Source: Collinsella aerofaciens (GTDB lineage Bacteria > Actinomycetota > Coriobacteriia > Coriobacteriales > Coriobacteriaceae). Taken from it: a stretch of 7,399 nucleotides of DNA. Shown here one piece after another: positions 5,768 to 7,399 of the stretch. The notes under the pieces were generated by a model. It did not search any database, was not told where the DNA came from, and saw only the letters and a list, made by a program, of their open reading frames with translations. A program made the position numbers and the translations under genes. Location of the stretch: assembly GCF_028207065.1 (NCBI RefSeq), contig NZ_JAQLFP010000049.1:1-7399 (forward strand), given 5' to 3'. Within the stretch, counting starts at the first letter, position 1. Each line of letters opens with the position of its first letter.

Positions 5768-7198
5768 ATGGCAGATAACAAGCGTATCGCCGAGGATATC
5801 CTCAAGGCGGTGGGCGGCCCGAAGAACGTGACTTCGGCGACCCACTGCATGACGAGGCTCCGCCTTGTGCTCAAGGACGAGTCCAGCATCGACGATGACG
5901 AAGTCAAGGCCGTTGACGGCGTGATGGGCGTTGTTCACGGCGGCCAGCAGTATCAGATTATCGTGGGGACGAACGTGCCCAGAGTGTACGCGGAGTTCTG
6001 CTCACTCGCCAACGTCAATGAGCTCGAGGCGGTTGAGGACGCCGAGGCTGCCGCCGCCGACGTCGAGCTTGTCGGCAAGAAGAAGCTTACGCCCATGCAG
6101 ATCTTGAAGAACGTCGTCGGTTACATGGCGGGCTGCATGACCCCGATGATCCCGGTGCTGCTCACGGGCGGTCTCGCAAATGCGATCAATGCCCTGTGCG
6201 GTCCGCAGCTCCTGGGCCTGTACCCCGCGGAGAGCGACATCTACGTGCTCTTCGACTTCATCTACGATGCCGCTCTGTACTTCATGCCTATCCTCGCGGG
6301 CGTCAACGCGGCGAAGCAGCTTGGCATCAACGGTATGCTCGGCGGATTTATCGGCTGCATCCTCATGTCGCCGGATTTCGCCGCAATCATCTCCGAGGGC
6401 AAGGCGTTTACCGTTTTCGGTATCCCCTGCAACACGTCTGCTGCCTATGCCCAGACTGTCCTGCCCATCATGATGTCCGTTCCGCTGTTCGCTGTTGTTT
6501 ATAAGTTTGTCGGCAAGCACATGCCCGACGTGCTCTCCACCGTGTTCACGCCCATTTTGAGCCTTCTTGTCACCTCGCCGTTCATCCTGTGCCTGCTCGC
6601 CCCCTTCGGTACGATTGTGGGCAACGCCATCAGCGGCGGCCTTGCTTGGTTCGGTATGAATACCGGGTTCTTCGGTGTCGGCGTGATCGCCGCCCTTTGG
6701 GAGTTCCTCGTCATGAGCGGTATGCATCTGGCCCTTATGATGCCCATGATGGCCTCGTTCTTCGAGACTGGCGAGATGACCGGTGTCATGCTCGCGGGTA
6801 GCTTCGCCACGTGGGCGTGCTTCGGCGTCGCCCTCGGTGCGGCTCTTCGACTCAGGGGCAAGGCGGAAGGCGGCAACGCCTTCGGCGCCTTCGTGTCCGG
6901 TATCTTGGGCGGCGTCACCGAGCCTACGCTCTATGGCATCTGCCTGTCTCACGTGCGCTGCTTTGGCGCCTTGATGGTCGGTAGCTTTGTCGGCGGTGCG
7001 TATGCTGGCATCGCCAATCTCACCCAGTACGTCATCACCTCCGCGAACTTCCTGTCCGTTCTGAGCTATGTGGGCGGCACCAACGCCAACTTCATCCAGG
7101 GTATCATCGCGAGCCTCATTTCCCTGGTCGTCGCAGCTGTGTGCACGTATCTCTTCGGCTTTAGCAAGAAGGAGCTCGATCAGGTAAACGCCAAGTAG
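5768..7198 (+). CDS. PTS system EIIBC permease, glucose/beta-glucoside superfamily, no IIA domain
   Basis: A 476-residue inner-membrane sugar permease that imports and phosphorylates its substrate. Residues about 1-80 form the IIB domain. C27 in THCMTRLRL is the phosphorylated cysteine, as in BglF, AscF and TreB. A short acidic/alanine-rich linker (about 85-105) leads to the IIC domain (about 108-465), with roughly ten hydrophobic segments. Conserved loops include MTPMIPVLLTGG (124-135), the MPILAGVNAAKQLG region (173-186), GMHLAL (318-323) and GGVTEPTLYG (381-390), the sugar-site GxTEP motif. The protein ends at SKKELDQVNAK with no C-terminal IIA, so phosphate must come from a separate IIA of the glucose type. 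The start at 5768 follows AGGAAAGGAAG (5753-5763). It is the last operon gene, followed by a terminator. No ribonucleic antiterminator (BglG/LicT) site is seen, in keeping with RpiR control. The substrate is probably a beta-glucoside or beta-disaccharide, from context. Confidence 0.9.
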   Translation: MADNKRIAEDILKAVGGPKNVTSATHCMTRLRLVLKDESSIDDDEVKAVDGVMGVVHGGQQYQIIVGTNVPRVYAEFCSLANVNELEAVEDAEAAAADVELVGKKKLTPMQILKNVVGYMAGCMTPMIPVLLTGGLANAINALCGPQLLGLYPAESDIYVLFDFIYDAALYFMPILAGVNAAKQLGINGMLGGFIGCILMSPDFAAIISEGKAFTVFGIPCNTSAAYAQTVLPIMMSVPLFAVVYKFVGKHMPDVLSTVFTPILSLLVTSPFILCLLAPFGTIVGNAISGGLAWFGMNTGFFGVGVIAALWEFLVMSGMHLALMMPMMASFFETGEMTGVMLAGSFATWACFGVALGAALRLRGKAEGGNAFGAFVSGILGGVTEPTLYGICLSHVRCFGALMVGSFVGGAYAGIANLTQYVITSANFLSVLSYVGGTNANFIQGIIASLISLVVAAVCTYLFGFSKKELDQVNAK

Positions 7199-7217
7199 CA
7201 TTGATGCAGCCTGAAAT

Positions 7218-7255
7218 AACCCGTGCCCCGCTCGAGAGAGCAGAGCACGGGTTTT
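7218..7255 (+). terminator. intrinsic terminator of the beta-glucoside operon
   Basis: AACCCGTGC (7218-7226) pairs perfectly with GCACGGGTT (7245-7253), and TTTT ends at 7255. An inner GCTC (7230-7233)/GAGC (7238-7241) stem closes a GAGA loop of the GNRA type. It begins 20 bp after the EIIBC stop codon. Confidence 0.85.
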
Positions 7256-7275
7256 GTCATGCGCCTGCCGAGACT

Positions 7276-7291
7276 GGTCGTTGGGTCGTTG
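7276..7291 (+). repeat. tandem 8-bp duplication GGTCGTTG
   Basis: GGTCGTTG occurs twice in a row (7276-7283 and 7284-7291), immediately before the 7291-7329 palindrome. It could be a duplication left by insertion or slippage at the repeat edge. Confidence 0.5.
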
Positions 7292-7329
7292 GGGACGTTC
7301 TTAAACGACTAGTCATTTAAGAACGTCCA
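7291..7329. repeat. near-perfect GGGGAC...GTCCA palindrome
   Basis: GGACGTTCTTAAA (7293-7305) is the exact reverse complement of TTTAAGAACGTCC (7316-7328). The 10-bp centre is itself nearly symmetric (GACTAGTC at 7307-7314), so almost the whole 36 bp is a palindrome with one mismatched pair. Positions 7285-7311 match 166-192 at 26 of 27 bases. Like the 148-209 element, it begins GGGGAC and ends GTCCA. Confidence 0.75.
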
Positions 7330-7346
7330 TTACAGTCGAAATTGTC

Positions 7347-7367
7347 AGCCCGGGACCGTCTCGGGCT
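7347..7367. other. unassigned hairpin near the right edge
   Basis: AGCCCG (7347-7352) pairs with CGGGCT (7362-7367), and a G-T wobble plus GA/TC continue the stem to a 3-nt loop. No T tract follows on either strand. It may belong to the neighbouring repeat or to something beyond the window. No gene could be assigned in 7330-7399. Confidence 0.3.
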
Positions 7368-7399
7368 ACGATTGAGGCGCGCCCAGAACGGGCCGCCGA

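Noticed and set aside
7316..7399. Possible end of a minus-strand gene, or a plus-strand partial gene, at the right edge
   Set aside because: Several frames are open on both strands over a short stretch, none resembles a known protein, and the stretch contains a hairpin and repeat arm.

Overview
This window looks like a piece of a gut-associated actinobacterial chromosome, most likely Coriobacteriia and probably Collinsella-like. The reasons are the GC-rich coding sequence, the sugar-PTS gene content, a desulfoferrodoxin-type protein of the kind seen in anaerobes, and intergenic GGGGAC...GTCC palindromic repeats. The taxonomic call is an inference from style and was not searched.

Layout. Positions 1-330 are intergenic: a possible terminator for an upstream gene, a long imperfect hairpin repeat (148-209), and a candidate promoter. 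A + strand gene (331-951) follows, encoding an XRE-type helix-turn-helix joined to a desulfoferrodoxin/superoxide-reductase-like domain. Positions 952-1215 hold a strong 18-bp-arm hairpin, a second copy of a repeat also found at 202-225, and a decayed fragment of an IS21-type IstB ATPase on the minus strand. A minus-strand RpiR/MurR-family regulator (1216-2070, TTG start) is transcribed away from a four-gene + strand operon. The 189-bp divergent intergenic region holds a clean palindrome, GGGTTTCA-N5-TGAAACCC, and TGRAAC half-sites spaced exactly 20 bp apart.

The operon (2260-7198) encodes, in order: a GH1 beta-glucosidase with the residues expected for non-phosphorylated sugars; a ChbG/YdjC-type deacetylase whose start codon overlaps the previous stop; a second GH1 enzyme with the Ser/Lys/Tyr signature of 6-phospho-beta-glucosidases; and a PTS EIIBC permease of the glucose/beta-glucoside superfamily that lacks a IIA domain. 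A strong intrinsic terminator follows at 7218-7255, then a second GGGGAC...GTCC palindrome whose left part nearly copies the sequence at 166-192.

How the genes may work together (inference): EIIBC imports and phosphorylates a beta-linked disaccharide or glucoside, ChbG removes an acetyl group if the sugar is N-acetylated, and the phospho-type GH1 splits the product. The non-phospho GH1 would handle unphosphorylated or secondary beta-glucosides in the same cytoplasm. The RpiR protein would sense a sugar phosphate through its SIS domain and control the divergent promoters. The combination resembles the E. coli chb chitobiose system rebuilt from different parts (GH1 instead of the GH4 ChbF, a Glc-superfamily EIIBC instead of ChbBCA, RpiR instead of ChbR). 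This is the most interesting hypothesis in the window.
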